Source: Betaproteobacteria bacterium
Lineage (GTDB): Bacteria > Pseudomonadota > Gammaproteobacteria > Burkholderiales > Casimicrobiaceae
Assembly: GCA_003153475.1 (NCBI GenBank)
Contig: PLYT01000006.1
Location: 1-57,474 of the forward strand
Direction: 5' to 3'
DNA: 57,474 nucleotides
Below, in pieces: positions 7,729 to 17,349 of the stretch (its first letter is position 1; every line of letters starts with the position of its first letter). The position numbers were made by a program, and so were the translations under genes. The notes beneath the pieces were generated by a model, which saw nothing but the letters and a program-made list of their open reading frames with translations, did not search any database and was not told the DNA's origin.

Positions 7729-9276
7729 ATGCGCGCCCTCGCCTCCTTAGCCACGATCGCCGCCGTCCTGTCGCTTGCATCGCCGGCGCATGCCGCGAGG
7801 AGCGGCGCACTCGATTACGGCGACGCGCGGCACCTGCTCAACCGTACCGGCTTCGGCGCCACCCAGGCCGAGATCGACCATTATGTCGGCATGTCGCGCG
7901 ACGAGGCGGCCAAAGCGCTGCTCGGCAGCGCGCGCACCGCGGCGCTGACGACACCGCCGCCGGCGATGGTTGCTACCGGCGCGCTGCACTATCCGCGTCG
8001 CGGGGCTGGCGCGTCCGAGGACGAGCTCAAGATGTTTCGCCAGCAACAGGTGCGCGAAGGCCTGGAGCTGCGAGGCTGGTGGATCGGCGAGATGCTGTCG
8101 ACGCCCTCGCCGCTGACCGAGCGGATGACGCTGTTCTGGCACAACCATTTCGTGTCCAGCCAGCAGAAGGTGAAGCTCACCGAGCTGATGTACCGGCAGA
8201 ACGTCACGTTGCGCGCGAATGCGCTGGGCAACTTCGGCGCGATGCTGCACGCCATCGCGCGCGATCCGGCGATGATCGTCTATCTGGACAGCGCGCAGAA
8301 TCGCAAAGGTGCGCCGAACGAGAACTTCGCCCGCGAGCTGATGGAACTGTTCACGCTGGGCGAGGGTAATTACAGCGAGCGCGATGTCAAGGAAGCAGCG
8401 CGCGCATTCACCGGCTGGAGTCTCGACCGCGAACGCGGCGAATTCGTTTTCCGCCGCGGCCTGCACGACTACGGGAGCAAGACGCTGCTCGGCAGGACCG
8501 GCAATTTCGACGGCGATGACGTCATCGACATCCTGCTCGCGCAACCGTCCACCGCCGAATTCGTCACCCGCAAGCTGTGGCGCGAGCTCGTCTCGCCCGA
8601 TCCCGACCCCGCCGAAGTCACGCGCATTGCGGCGCGATTTCGTGATTCCGGCTACGACATCAAGACCGCGCTCTTCGCGCTGCTGACTTCGGACGCTTTT
8701 TATGCGCGGGAAAATCGCGGCACCCTGATCAAGTCGCCAATAGACCTCGTCGTAGGTACGCTGCGGCAATTCGACATGCATCCGGGCGAGACGATTCCGT
8801 TTGCCGTCGCTGCGGCGGGCATGGGCCAAAACCTGTTCGCACCGCCGAACGTGAAGGGCTGGCCCGGCCAGGAAGTGTGGATCAACACCAGCACCCTGCT
8901 CGCGCGCAAGCAGTTTCTCGACCGCTTGATGCGCGCCGACGGCGGACCCGCCGGCATGCCGCGGACCGCAACCGCAGAACCGATGACGGCGGCACTGCCG
9001 GAGTCCGTGCCGTCGCAGGCCGTCGGCAAGGATCTCAAGCAGGCGCGCAGGCTGCGCCTGATGTGCGCCGTCGATCGCGGCGTGCGCAGCGTGCAGTTCG
9101 ACAGCGCGGCGTGGTTCGCGCAATGGAAGGCGCCGCGCGATGCCGAGGGGCGCAAAGCCGACGCCGTCAGACTCCTGTTCGCCGTCGCGCCGCAAACACC
9201 GCTGCCGCCGCAGGGGATCGAGTCGGTGGCGCTGGTGCGCGAGCTCGTCCTCGACGCCGCCTACCAGCTCAAATGA
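7729..9276 (+). CDS. DUF1800 secreted protein
   Basis: A 515-residue DUF1800 protein. The first 22 residues form a signal peptide (MRALASLATIAAVL then ASPAHAA). The body carries family features such as ARHLLNRTGFGAT, LTERMTLFWHNHFV, NENFARELMELFTLG and NVKGWPGQEVWINT. The longer upstream frame runs through the phzF gene and is not used. DUF1800 genes are almost always followed by DUF1501 genes, as here. The pair is secreted and its function is not established. The next gene begins 26 bases downstream, so this is a two-gene operon. Confidence 0.92.
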   Translation: MRALASLATIAAVLSLASPAHAARSGALDYGDARHLLNRTGFGATQAEIDHYVGMSRDEAAKALLGSARTAALTTPPPAMVATGALHYPRRGAGASEDELKMFRQQQVREGLELRGWWIGEMLSTPSPLTERMTLFWHNHFVSSQQKVKLTELMYRQNVTLRANALGNFGAMLHAIARDPAMIVYLDSAQNRKGAPNENFARELMELFTLGEGNYSERDVKEAARAFTGWSLDRERGEFVFRRGLHDYGSKTLLGRTGNFDGDDVIDILLAQPSTAEFVTRKLWRELVSPDPDPAEVTRIAARFRDSGYDIKTALFALLTSDAFYARENRGTLIKSPIDLVVGTLRQFDMHPGETIPFAVAAAGMGQNLFAPPNVKGWPGQEVWINTSTLLARKQFLDRLMRADGGPAGMPRTATAEPMTAALPESVPSQAVGKDLKQARRLRLMCAVDRGVRSVQFDSAAWFAQWKAPRDAEGRKADAVRLLFAVAPQTPLPPQGIESVALVRELVLDAAYQLK

Positions 9277-9302
9277 GCGTGCGAATCGAAGGAGTTGCGA
9301 CA

Positions 9303-10478
9303 ATGGATCGACGCCGTTTCCTGAAGCTTGCCGCCGCCGCGCCGATCGCCGGCCTGGCACCGGGGCTTGCGACCAATCTGGCCTTCGCTGCCGCGCCCGC
9401 CGGCGCCGATTACCGGCGGCTCTTGATACTGATCGAGCTCAAGGGCGGCAACGACGGGCTGAACACGCTGGTGCCGGTCGCCGATCCTGCTTATTACGCA
9501 CTGCGCCCGAAGCTCGCGATTGCGCGCGATTCGGTCATTCAGCTTTCGGACGCCGCCGGCCTGCACCCTGCGCTCGAGCCGCTGCTGCCGCTGTGGCGCG
9601 CTCGCGAGCTCGCGGTATTGCAGGGCGTCGGGTATCCGGAGCCCAATCTGTCGCACTTCCGCTCGATCGAGATCTGGGATACCGCGTCGGCCAGCAGTCA
9701 GTATCTGCAGGATGGCTGGTTGACGCGGACGTTTGCGCTCGCGCCGACACCGGCGGATTTCGCCGCCGACGGCGTGATCATCGGCTCGCCCGAGTTAGGG
9801 CCGCTTTCCGGCGGCGGGACTCGCGCGATCGCGCTCGCCAATGCGGAACAGTTCCTGCGCCAGGCCCGTCTCGCGACGGCCGAAGGACAGACGCGCAACA
9901 AGGCGCTGCAGCACATTCTCAAGGTCGAAGCCGATGTCGTTCAGGCGGCGGCGCACCTCAAAGCCGACCATCCGTTCAAGACCGTCTTCCCGCAAGGTGC
10001 GTTCGGCACCGCGATCGGGACCGCCTGCCAGGTCGTCGCCAATCGTCCGGGCGTGGCGGTCGTGCGCGTGACGCAGACCGGCTACGACACCCATAGCGGC
10101 CAGGCCCCGACGCAGGCGCGCCTGCTGGGCGAATTGGCCGGTGGTGTCGTCGCCCTCAGGAGCGCGCTCGACGAGCTCGGAAGGTGGGACGAAACGCTGG
10201 TGTTCACCTATGCCGAATTCGGCCGCCGGCCGAAGGAAAATCTGTCGGGCGGCACCGATCACGGCACCGCCAGCGTGCATTTCGCCCTCGGCGGACGCAT
10301 CGCCGGCGGCCTGTACGGCGAGCAGGCGTCGCTGGGGCGATTGTCCGGCGACGGCAATACCGGATACGCGATCGATTTTCGCAGCGTCTACGCGACCGCG
10401 CTCGAGCGCTGGTGGAACGTCGCGTCGACCGGCCCGCTCGGCGGCAGATTCGCGCCGCTGCCGATGCTCAGGACCTAG
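9303..10478 (+). CDS. DUF1501 secreted protein with Tat signal
   Basis: A 391-residue partner of the DUF1800 protein. ATG 9303 is chosen because AAGGAG ends eight bases before it and because it opens a twin-arginine signal (MDRRRFLKLAAAAPIAGLAP), implying folded export through Tat. An upstream in-frame ATG at 9273 overlaps the DUF1800 stop but would bury the signal. Family motifs include ELKGGNDGLNTLVP, NLSHFRSIEIWDTA, TQTGYDTHSGQ and FTYAEFGRRPKEN, reminiscent of the alkaline-phosphatase/sulfatase superfamily. Its stop codon shares the palindrome CTAG with the stop of the convergent exonuclease gene. Confidence 0.92.
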   Translation: MDRRRFLKLAAAAPIAGLAPGLATNLAFAAAPAGADYRRLLILIELKGGNDGLNTLVPVADPAYYALRPKLAIARDSVIQLSDAAGLHPALEPLLPLWRARELAVLQGVGYPEPNLSHFRSIEIWDTASASSQYLQDGWLTRTFALAPTPADFAADGVIIGSPELGPLSGGGTRAIALANAEQFLRQARLATAEGQTRNKALQHILKVEADVVQAAAHLKADHPFKTVFPQGAFGTAIGTACQVVANRPGVAVVRVTQTGYDTHSGQAPTQARLLGELAGGVVALRSALDELGRWDETLVFTYAEFGRRPKENLSGGTDHGTASVHFALGGRIAGGLYGEQASLGRLSGDGNTGYAIDFRSVYATALERWWNVASTGPLGGRFAPLPMLRT

Positions 10479-11275
10479 TTGCCACTCACGCCCTGTGCAT
10501 TCGCGTCCCAGGCCGCGATGAATTCGCGCCAATGCGGGGCGCCAGTCGCCGCGAGCTTCTCGCGCGCGAACGCGAGCTCGGTTGCGTACTGGGCCGCGGA
10601 CAAGGTCCCGCGCAGCAGCTGGAAGCGAAGGTAAACGAGGTAGGTGTTCATCACGTCGGTCTCGCAATAGCTTCGGATCTCATCGATCCTGCCCGCCTCG
10701 AATGCCGCATGGACCTCGCTGCCGTCCATGCCGAGCTTGCCGGGAAAGCCGGAAAGCCGCGCGATCGCGTCCAGGCCGGCGGTCGCCCGCGGCTGGTACA
10801 TCGACAATACGTCCATCAGATCGAGATGCCGCGTGTGGTAACGCCCGAGATAGCTGTTGAACTTGAACTCGCGGTCGTCGTCACCCCAGTCCCAGAATCT
10901 CGCCGCGCTGACGCCGTGAATCAGCGCGCGGTGGTTGAGCACCGGCAGGTCGAAGCCGCCGCCGTTCCACGAAACGAGCTGCGGCGTATAGCGATCGACG
11001 CCGTCGAAAAATCGGCGGATCAGCTCGGGCTCGGGATCGGCGGCTTCACCGAGCGACCAGACCCGGAACGTGCTGCCTTCGCGCAAGCCGCAGGCGATGG
11101 CGACGACGCGCTGCAGATAGAGCGGCAGGAAGTCGCTGCCGCTCGCAGCGCGTCGCTGTTGCGCGGCCCAGGTCGCGACCGCGGCGTCCGACAAGGTGGC
11201 GGGGAGGCGATTGAGCCGGCGCAACCCCGCGACGTCGGGCACCGTCTCGATATCGAAGACGAGGGTCGGCGTCAT
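10475..11275 (-). CDS. predicted 3'-5' exonuclease, PolB-like (DnaQ superfamily)
   Basis: A 266-residue predicted exonuclease related to the proofreading domain of DNA polymerase B. The N-terminal exonuclease I motif is VFDIETVPD with D8 and E10. Further acidic motifs are LVSWNGGGFDLPVLNHRA and ETDVMNTYLVYLRF near the C-terminus. Such proteins are thought to degrade single-stranded or structured nucleic acids, but the biological substrate is unknown. It lies 45 bases downstream of cysM on the same strand and may be co-transcribed with it. Confidence 0.85.
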   Translation of the reverse strand: MTPTLVFDIETVPDVAGLRRLNRLPATLSDAAVATWAAQQRRAASGSDFLPLYLQRVVAIACGLREGSTFRVWSLGEAADPEPELIRRFFDGVDRYTPQLVSWNGGGFDLPVLNHRALIHGVSAARFWDWGDDDREFKFNSYLGRYHTRHLDLMDVLSMYQPRATAGLDAIARLSGFPGKLGMDGSEVHAAFEAGRIDEIRSYCETDVMNTYLVYLRFQLLRGTLSAAQYATELAFAREKLAATGAPHWREFIAAWDANAQGVSGN

Positions 11276-11320
11276 CGGCGGCGCGCTCCGCGCGGCATCG
11301 ATGAGGGCCGCGCTTTCGCT

Positions 11321-12208
11321 CTAGCCAGGAAAGACTCCGCTCGATAAATAGCGGTCACCGCGATCGCAGGCGATGAACACGATCGTCGCGTTCTTGACCT
11401 CGTCGGCGATGCGCAGCGCAACCGCGCAGGCGCCGCCCGACGATATGCCGACGAATATTCCCTCTTCGCGCGCAAGTTGTCGCGCCGTGGCTTCGGCGTC
11501 CGCTTGCGAAACGTTTTCGATGCGATCGACCCGCTTGCGATCGAATATTTTCGGCATGTAGGCTTCGGGCCACTTGCGTATGCCGGGAATCTGCGAGCCC
11601 TCTTCCGGCTGGCAGCCGATGATGACGATGGCCGGGTTCTGTTCTTTCAGGTAGCGCGACACGCCCATGATCGTCCCGGTGGTGCCCATGCTGGACACGA
11701 AATGCGTGATCCGGCCGCCGGTGTCGCGCCAGATTTCCGGGCCGGTTCCCTCGTAGTGCGCGAGCGGATTGTCCGGATTGGCGAACTGGTCGAGGATGAT
11801 GCCCTTGCCGTCGTCGCGCATGCGCTCGGCCACGTCGCGCGCCGTCTCCATGCCACCCGCCTTCGGCGTCAGCACGATCTCGGCGCCGAACGCACTCATC
11901 GTCTGCCGCCGCTCGAGCGACAAATGCTCGGGCATCACCAGGATCATCCGGAAGCCGCGCATCGCGGCGGCCATCGCCAATGCAATCCCGGTGTTGCCGC
12001 TGGTCGCTTCGATCAGTGTATCCCCGGGCTTGATCGTGCCGCGCTTCTCGGCCTGCGAGACCATCGACAGCGCCGGACGGTCCTTGACCGAGCCCGCAGG
12101 ATTGTTGCCCTCGAGCTTGGCCAGGACGGTGTTGCCGGATGCGGCGGCCATGCGCCGCAACAGGACAAGCGGCGTATTGCCGACGGTTTGTTCGATGGTC
12201 TTGTACAT
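11321..12208 (-). CDS. cysM: CysM: cysteine synthase B
   Basis: A PLP enzyme that makes cysteine from O-acetylserine and sulfide, or S-sulfocysteine from thiosulfate. ATG 12208 gives 295 residues beginning MYKTIEQTVGNTPLV, the usual family start; nine extra residues from 12235 are less likely. The PLP lysine is K42 (GSVKDRPA), with SGNTG at 70-74, SMGTTGTIMG and GISSGGA forming the phosphate-binding and C-terminal loops. The short length and KLEGNNPAGSVKDR motif favour CysM over CysK. Confidence 0.94.
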   Translation of the reverse strand: MYKTIEQTVGNTPLVLLRRMAAASGNTVLAKLEGNNPAGSVKDRPALSMVSQAEKRGTIKPGDTLIEATSGNTGIALAMAAAMRGFRMILVMPEHLSLERRQTMSAFGAEIVLTPKAGGMETARDVAERMRDDGKGIILDQFANPDNPLAHYEGTGPEIWRDTGGRITHFVSSMGTTGTIMGVSRYLKEQNPAIVIIGCQPEEGSQIPGIRKWPEAYMPKIFDRKRVDRIENVSQADAEATARQLAREEGIFVGISSGGACAVALRIADEVKNATIVFIACDRGDRYLSSGVFPG

Positions 12209-12292
12209 GGCCTGGGACCCGCAACTGCGCCTCATTTTACCCGAGGCTTCGGCGTGCGCCGGCGCGGGTCAACCGATGCGTTGTGGCGCCTT

Positions 12293-12325
12293 AAAAAGGC
12301 AAACCCCGCGAATGCGGGGTTTGCC
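12293..12325 (-). terminator. intrinsic terminator of the ComEA-like gene
   Basis: A perfect 12-bp stem (GGCAAACCCCGC with its complement, 12298-12309 and 12314-12325) closes a GAAT tetraloop. It is followed on the minus strand by five U residues (AAAAA at 12293-12297). It lies 36 bases after the stop at 12361. Confidence 0.9.
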
Positions 12326-12360
12326 CAGGGCTCGCTTTGCAGCGCTCGAAGCGCTCGCGC

Positions 12361-13131
12361 CTACTTCTTCGCGTTGTCGTCCGCCTTGGCCGCTGCCTTG
12401 GCGTCCTTCTTGGCTTTGGCGTCAGCCGCTGCGGCTTCCTTCTTGGCTTTGGCCGCCGCCGCCTTGTCTTCCTTGGCCTTGGCCTTCGCGGCCTTGTCGG
12501 CAGCCGCCTTTTCAGCCTTGCTGGCCTTGGCGTCGTTGGTCGCTGCCGCCTTGGCCGAATCCGACTTGGCGCTCGCTGCGTCGGCCTTGGCCTTGCCGGC
12601 ATCGGTCTTGGCCGCGGCGGCATCTTTCTTCGCCTTGGCTGCGTCCGCCTTCGCCTTGGCGGCGTCTTCCTTCGCCTTCGCTTTGGCTGCCTTGTCGGCT
12701 GCCGCTTTTTCCTTCTTGCTCATCTTGGCGTCCTTGGACGGCGCCGATGCAGCGCCTGCCGCGGACGGCGCGGGAGCCGCCGTCGCGGTCGCGGGCGCCG
12801 GAGTGGCCGCAGGTGCCGGCGTGGCGGTTTTGGCGGGCGCCGCGGCCTTCGAAGGCGCGGCAGGCGGCAATGGCGTCGACGCCCCGCTGACCGAGATCAG
12901 CCCCTTGATCTTTCCGTAGGTGCCTTCCTTGATGCCGCTCACCTTCATGACTTCTTCTGGCGACTTGAACGGGCCGTTGGTATTGCGGTAATCGACGATC
13001 GCCTGTGCCTTCACCGGACCGATCTCGGGCAAGGCCTCGAGCTCGGCCTTGGTTGCCGTATTGATGTTCACCGCCGCCAACGCCAGTGCCGAGAACAGTA
13101 CGGTCACCAGCAGCAGCACGAATCTTTTCAT
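12361..13131 (-). CDS. ComEA-like helix-hairpin-helix protein with Ala/Lys-rich tail
   Basis: A 256-residue exported DNA-binding-type protein. ATG 13131 opens a signal peptide (MKRFVLLLVTVLFSALALAA). A ComEA HhH module follows at about 21-82 (VNINTATKAELEALPEIGP, then IVDYRNTNGPFKSPEEV). Ordinary ComEA-like proteins of this group end soon after that module. Here a Pro/Ala linker (88-132) leads into a low-complexity Lys/Ala/Asp coiled tail of about 120 residues built of AKAKxDAAKAK units, like histone-H1 or TolA-type helices. ComEA proteins bind incoming DNA in the periplasm during transformation. The tail might span the periplasm or add nonspecific DNA affinity. It has its own terminator and a separate start from hldD. 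Confidence 0.85.
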   Translation of the reverse strand: MKRFVLLLVTVLFSALALAAVNINTATKAELEALPEIGPVKAQAIVDYRNTNGPFKSPEEVMKVSGIKEGTYGKIKGLISVSGASTPLPPAAPSKAAAPAKTATPAPAATPAPATATAAPAPSAAGAASAPSKDAKMSKKEKAAADKAAKAKAKEDAAKAKADAAKAKKDAAAAKTDAGKAKADAASAKSDSAKAAATNDAKASKAEKAAADKAAKAKAKEDKAAAAKAKKEAAAADAKAKKDAKAAAKADDNAKK

Positions 13132-13204
13132 GGTTTTTTCCCCTGGATGGTAATGATCGGTCCGGCCTATCGCCTTCCCGGACCCGTGAAACGCGCAGAC
13201 GATG

Positions 13205-14212
13205 CTACGGGTTGACCTCGCCCCGCGCAAGGAGCGCCTTGACGCAGCCGGCCACGCCCTCCTCGACCGTGAGCATCGACGCCGTGTATCCGGCGGCGCG
13301 CAGGCGAGTGAGATCGGCTTGCGTGAAACTCTGGTAGCGGCCGGCGAGCCCCGGCGGAAAACCGATGTACTCGATCGCGCCGGTGTGATGCAATTCCTCG
13401 AATGACAGCACGGGCATGCCGTCGGTGGCGCGGCATGCATTGATCGTCGCGGCGGCCACCGCGTTGAAGGTGGCAGCGCTGCCGGTGCCCACGTTGAAGA
13501 TCCCCGAGCGCAGCGGGTGATCGAGAAAATCGAGGTTGACCTTGATCACATCGTCGACGCTGACGAAGTCGCGCCGCTGCTCGCCCGCGTCGTAGCCGCC
13601 GGAGCCCTCGAACAGCTGGACCTTGCCGGTGCTGCGGTACTGGTTGAAGAAATGCCAGACGACCGACGCCATCCTGCCCTTGTGCGCTTCACGCGGCCCG
13701 TAAACGTTGAAATAGCGAAAGCCCGCGATCTGCGAAGTGCGTTCGGGAAGCGTCCGCCGCACGTGCTGGTCGAACAGGAGCTTCGAATAGCCATAGACGT
13801 TCAGCGGCGCCTCGGCTGCGGCTTCCTCGCGAAACACCGGACCGGCGCCGTACACGGCCGCCGATGAGGCGTAGAGGAACGGGATGTCGTTGTCCTGGCA
13901 GTGTCGCAGCAGCGACATCGAATAGCGGTAGTTGTTGGCGAGCATGTAGCGCCCGTCGGTCTCCATCGTGTTCGAGCACGCGCCCTGGTGCAGAATCGCC
14001 ACGATGTCGTCGTCCAGCTCGCCTTCGGCCAGCCGCGCCTGAAATTCATCCTGGTCGAAGTATTCGACGATTTCGCAGTCGACCAGATTGCGGAACTTGT
14101 CGGCCTGCTGCAGATTGTCGACGGCGATGATCTTCGTTTCGCCGCGCGCGTTGAGTGCCTTGACCAGGTTCGATCCGATGAACCCTGCGGCGCCGGTGAC
14201 GACGATATTCAA
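13205..14212 (-). CDS. hldD: HldD/RfaD: ADP-L-glycero-D-manno-heptose 6-epimerase
   Basis: The last enzyme of ADP-heptose synthesis for the LPS inner core. It epimerises C6 of the heptose with a bound NADP. At 335 residues it is full length, with the Rossmann motif GAAGFIGSN (7-15) and the extended-SDR catalytic pair Y140/K144 in [18 protein letters not shown] and [20 protein letters not shown] are also typical of HldD. It lies ten bases downstream of alr on the same strand. It supports an LPS-bearing Gram-negative host. Confidence 0.96.
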   Translation of the reverse strand: MNIVVTGAAGFIGSNLVKALNARGETKIIAVDNLQQADKFRNLVDCEIVEYFDQDEFQARLAEGELDDDIVAILHQGACSNTMETDGRYMLANNYRYSMSLLRHCQDNDIPFLYASSAAVYGAGPVFREEAAAEAPLNVYGYSKLLFDQHVRRTLPERTSQIAGFRYFNVYGPREAHKGRMASVVWHFFNQYRSTGKVQLFEGSGGYDAGEQRRDFVSVDDVIKVNLDFLDHPLRSGIFNVGTGSAATFNAVAAATINACRATDGMPVLSFEELHHTGAIEYIGFPPGLAGRYQSFTQADLTRLRAAGYTASMLTVEEGVAGCVKALLARGEVNP

Positions 14213-14222
14213 GTGGTGTCCT

Positions 14223-15317
14223 TCAGAGCTCGATGTCGACGCTGCCGACTTCGGTGGTCACGAACGGCACGCGCGTCGTCACCGCGCAAAGAAGCTCGTA
14301 GCCGACGGTGCTGGCCGCGGCAGCGACATCGTCGACCGACAATCCTTCGCCCCAGAGCACCGCCGGGCTGCCGATGCCGGCCTCGGGCACTTCGGACAGA
14401 TCGACGGTCATCAGGTCCATCGACACGCGTCCCGCGGTGCGCACTTTCTTGCCGCAGACGAGCACCGGCGTGCCGTTCGGCGCGTGGCGCGAATACCCGT
14501 CGGCGTAACCGCAGGCGATCACGCCGACCCGGTGCGCGCGCGCGGCGGTGTAGCCTCCGCCGTAGCCCACGCTGTCGTTGGCCTTCAGGTCCTGGACCGC
14601 GATCAGCTCGCTGCGCAACGTCATTACCGCTTTCAGGCCGAGCATGTCCGCCGTGTCGTACGGAAAGGGCGACGAGCCGTAGAGCATGATGCCGGGCCGG
14701 ACGTAGTCGCCGCCGACGGTAGCGAACTTGATGACGCCGGCGGAGTTCGCCACCGAGCGCGGATACGACAGACCGCTGCACGCATGCTCGAAAGCCTGCA
14801 GCTGTTCCTGCACGCCGTCGTCTTCGTCGGCACGGGCGAGGTGCGTCATCAGACGCAGTGCAGCAACGCTGCTCGCACGCGACAAGCGCTCGGCGATATC
14901 ATGCACCTGGTCGGGCTTGAATCCGAGGCGATTCATTCCGGTATTGACCTTGATGAACACTTCCAGCGGGCGCGCGAGGCTTGTCGTCTCCAGCATGCGC
15001 ACTTGCTCGCTGTGGTGCACGACTACGGCAAGGCGGCGCGCAGCGATCTCGGGCAGCTCGCCGGTGCCGAAAAAACCTTCGAGCAGCAGAATTCTGCGCG
15101 CATAGTGATGCTCTCGCAGCGCAACCGCGGCATCGAGCTCGAGCAGCGCGAGGCCGTCGGCATCGGCCAGCGCGGGCAGTACGCGCATCAGCCCGTGTCC
15201 GTACGCGTTGGCTTTGACGACGGCGAGTACCTGCGCACCTGGCGCACGCTCGCGCGCAACTTGAAGATTGGCGCGCAATGCGGCCAGATTGATCTGTGCG
15301 AGGATCGGACGCGTCAC
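14223..15317 (-). CDS. alr: alanine racemase
   Basis: A PLP enzyme interconverting L- and D-alanine for peptidoglycan. The 364-residue protein has the PLP lysine K35 in [10 protein letters not shown] and the catalytic tyrosine region [10 protein letters not shown]. It also has the C-terminal active-site segment [13 protein letters not shown] and ends in the usual beta domain. It is divergent from lplT and followed closely by hldD, so two envelope-biosynthesis genes may share a transcript. Confidence 0.95.
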   Translation of the reverse strand: MTRPILAQINLAALRANLQVARERAPGAQVLAVVKANAYGHGLMRVLPALADADGLALLELDAAVALREHHYARRILLLEGFFGTGELPEIAARRLAVVVHHSEQVRMLETTSLARPLEVFIKVNTGMNRLGFKPDQVHDIAERLSRASSVAALRLMTHLARADEDDGVQEQLQAFEHACSGLSYPRSVANSAGVIKFATVGGDYVRPGIMLYGSSPFPYDTADMLGLKAVMTLRSELIAVQDLKANDSVGYGGGYTAARAHRVGVIACGYADGYSRHAPNGTPVLVCGKKVRTAGRVSMDLMTVDLSEVPEAGIGSPAVLWGEGLSVDDVAAAASTVGYELLCAVTTRVPFVTTEVGSVDIEL

Positions 15318-15424
15318 GGTCAGAACGGCGGGAGGTCGATTGGCGAACCTTGGCCGGCCGGTTTGGTCTGAGAAGTGAAAACGTGGTATAAGGCGCGAGC
15401 CGCGAGCGCCGGCCAGTTGTTTTT

Positions 15425-15430
15425 ATTATA
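15425..15430 (-). promoter_or_regulatory. candidate -10 box upstream of alr
   Basis: A perfect TATAAT reads on the minus strand about 110 bases before the alr start, in the only AT-rich patch of the alr/lplT divergent gap. No convincing -35 box is present at the correct distance. The same patch could equally serve lplT as TATTAT on the plus strand. Confidence 0.35.
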
Positions 15431-15506
15431 CACAAGCGCGGCGTGCGCCTCCCGGCTTCCGCGGCCTGCGCACCGCTAACAAGAGCGCACGCGCCAACTG
15501 AGGACG

Positions 15507-16802
15507 ATGAAGGCCGGGTTCTACACGATAATGGCGGCGCAGTTTTTCTCGTCGCTGGCCGACAACGCGCTGCTTGTCGCTGCAATCCAATTGTTGCGCG
15601 ATCTCGAATCGCCCGCGTGGATGACGCCGGCGCTCAAGCAATGCTTTGTCATTTCGTACGTCCTGCTGGCGCCGCTGGTCGGCGCGCTGGCCGACTCGAT
15701 GCCCAAAGGGCGCGTGATGCTGATAACCAACGGCATCAAGATCGTCGGCTGCTCGCTGATGCTGATGATGTTCCACCCGCTCATCGCGTACGCGATCGTC
15801 GGCCTGGGCGCTGCCGCGTATTCGCCGGCCAAATACGGAATCCTGACCGAGCTGCTGCCGCCGCGGCAACTGGTCGTGGCCAATGGCTGGATCGAGGGCA
15901 CGACGGTGGTATCGATCATCCTCGGCGTACTGATGGGAGGCCTGCTCATCAGCGGCCCGGTGTCCAGCGCGCTCCTGGCGATCGACATTCCTCATATCGA
16001 CACCGGCATCGATACGCCGCCCGAGGCGGCGATCGCGGTGATCATGGGCACCTATGCGATCGCCGCGCTGTTCAACTGGTATATCCCCGACACCGGCGTC
16101 GATCACCGGATGCCGAGCAAGAATCCGATTTTCCTGATCCGCGAATTCGGCCATTGCTGCGCGCTGCTCTGGCGCGACAAGCTCGGCCAGATCTCGCTGG
16201 CGACGACGACGCTGTTCTGGGGTGCCGGCGCGACCTTGCAATTCATCGTCATCGACTGGGCCGCGTCGCACCTGTGCTACAACCTGTCCCGCGCCTCGTA
16301 TCTGCAAGGCGTCGTTGCAATCGGCATCGCACTCGGCGCGGTCGCGGCGGCGCGCTTCGTGTCGCTGAAGAGCGCGGTCAAAGTGCTGCCGCTCGGCGTC
16401 CTGATGGGGATCGCGGTGATGGTCATGATCTTCGTGCAGAAGCTCGAAACCTCGGTGCTCTTGATGACGCTGATCGGCGCGCTGGCGGGGTTCTTCGTCG
16501 TGCCGATGAACGCGGTGCTGCAGCATCGCGGGCACGTGCTGATGGGCGCCGGCCATTCGATCGCGGTGCAGAACTTCAACGAGAATATCGGCGTTCTCGT
16601 GATGCTCTCGTTCTATGCGATGCTGGTTTTTCTTGGCTTGTCGACCAACGAGGTCATCGTGCTGTTCGGGTTGTTCGTCGCAGGCACGATGGCCCTGGTG
16701 ATGTGGCGGCACAGGATCAACGTCGCCACCGGCGACCTGCTGCAGCTCCTCGCCGGCGATCGTCCGCGCAGCGGTGCGGCGACGCGCGGTACCAAGGCCT
16801 AG
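15507..16802 (+). CDS. lplT: LplT: lysophospholipid transporter (MFS)
   Basis: A 431-residue inner-membrane flippase that returns lysophosphatidylethanolamine and related lipids to the inner leaflet for re-acylation. It is hydrophobic throughout with about 12 predicted helices. It begins MKAGFYTIMAAQFFSSLADNALLVAAI, an LplT signature start, and contains KYGILTELLPPRQLVVANGW. In enterics the partner acyltransferase Aas is adjacent. No aas gene is next to it here. Confidence 0.92.
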   Translation: MKAGFYTIMAAQFFSSLADNALLVAAIQLLRDLESPAWMTPALKQCFVISYVLLAPLVGALADSMPKGRVMLITNGIKIVGCSLMLMMFHPLIAYAIVGLGAAAYSPAKYGILTELLPPRQLVVANGWIEGTTVVSIILGVLMGGLLISGPVSSALLAIDIPHIDTGIDTPPEAAIAVIMGTYAIAALFNWYIPDTGVDHRMPSKNPIFLIREFGHCCALLWRDKLGQISLATTTLFWGAGATLQFIVIDWAASHLCYNLSRASYLQGVVAIGIALGAVAAARFVSLKSAVKVLPLGVLMGIAVMVMIFVQKLETSVLLMTLIGALAGFFVVPMNAVLQHRGHVLMGAGHSIAVQNFNENIGVLVMLSFYAMLVFLGLSTNEVIVLFGLFVAGTMALVMWRHRINVATGDLLQLLAGDRPRSGAATRGTKA

Positions 16803-16824
16803 GCCACGCCGAAACCGGAAGTCG

Positions 16825-17349
16825 TTAGAGCATCACCGGTCGGTCGGAAAGCTCGTTGCCGCCGGCCGCGTCGCGCGGGAAGTGCCGGGCCAAAAGCGCG
16901 CTGACTGCCTCGATGCCGGCAACCGCGCCCTGCTCGAAGCGCCCTTCGCGGAAGGCCGACTCCATCGTCCGGCAGATGTCCCGCCAGGCCGCCTCGCCCA
17001 CCTTGCGATGGATGCCGCGATCGGCGACGATTTCCACATCCTTGTCGGCCAGCAGCACGTAGACCAGGACGCCGCTGTTGTGCTCGGTATCCCAGACGCG
17101 CAACCGGCCGAATGTCTCGACGGCGCGGGCACGCGGCGTTTCATGCTGCAGCACCAGCGACAGCGGGAGCGCGGCCTCGACGGCGAAGCAGACCTGACCG
17201 GCGTGACGGCGTTCGCCCTCGGCGATCGCGTGCTGGATGTGCTCCAGAGCTTCTGGCGGAAAAACGCGCCGCGCCGTGCGGTGATCGGTGACCAGATGTC
17301 GCCAGAAACGGTACGGCCGCTGTTCGAAGGCGCGCATCTTCACCCTCAC
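16825..17349 (-). CDS. TPM-domain protein (short, non-secreted form)
   Basis: A 174-residue TPM-domain protein. Its motifs include YRFWRHLVTDHRTARRVFP, IAEGERRHAGQVCFAVE and LRVWDTEHNSGVLVYVLLAD, typical of the second, soluble TPM gene that accompanies lemA and a membrane TPM protein. No signal peptide is visible. The start overlaps the stop of the upstream TPM gene by four bases. The function of the trio is not settled; links to envelope or photosystem-type quality control come from distant relatives. Confidence 0.88.
   Translation of the reverse strand: MRVKMRAFEQRPYRFWRHLVTDHRTARRVFPPEALEHIQHAIAEGERRHAGQVCFAVEAALPLSLVLQHETPRARAVETFGRLRVWDTEHNSGVLVYVLLADKDVEIVADRGIHRKVGEAAWRDICRTMESAFREGRFEQGAVAGIEAVSALLARHFPRDAAGGNELSDRPVML

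Noticed and set aside
12337..13215. Plus-strand frame rich in Gly/Arg/Leu
   Set aside because: Mirror of the Ala/Lys repeats of the ComEA-like gene, which has a signal peptide, HhH motif and terminator.
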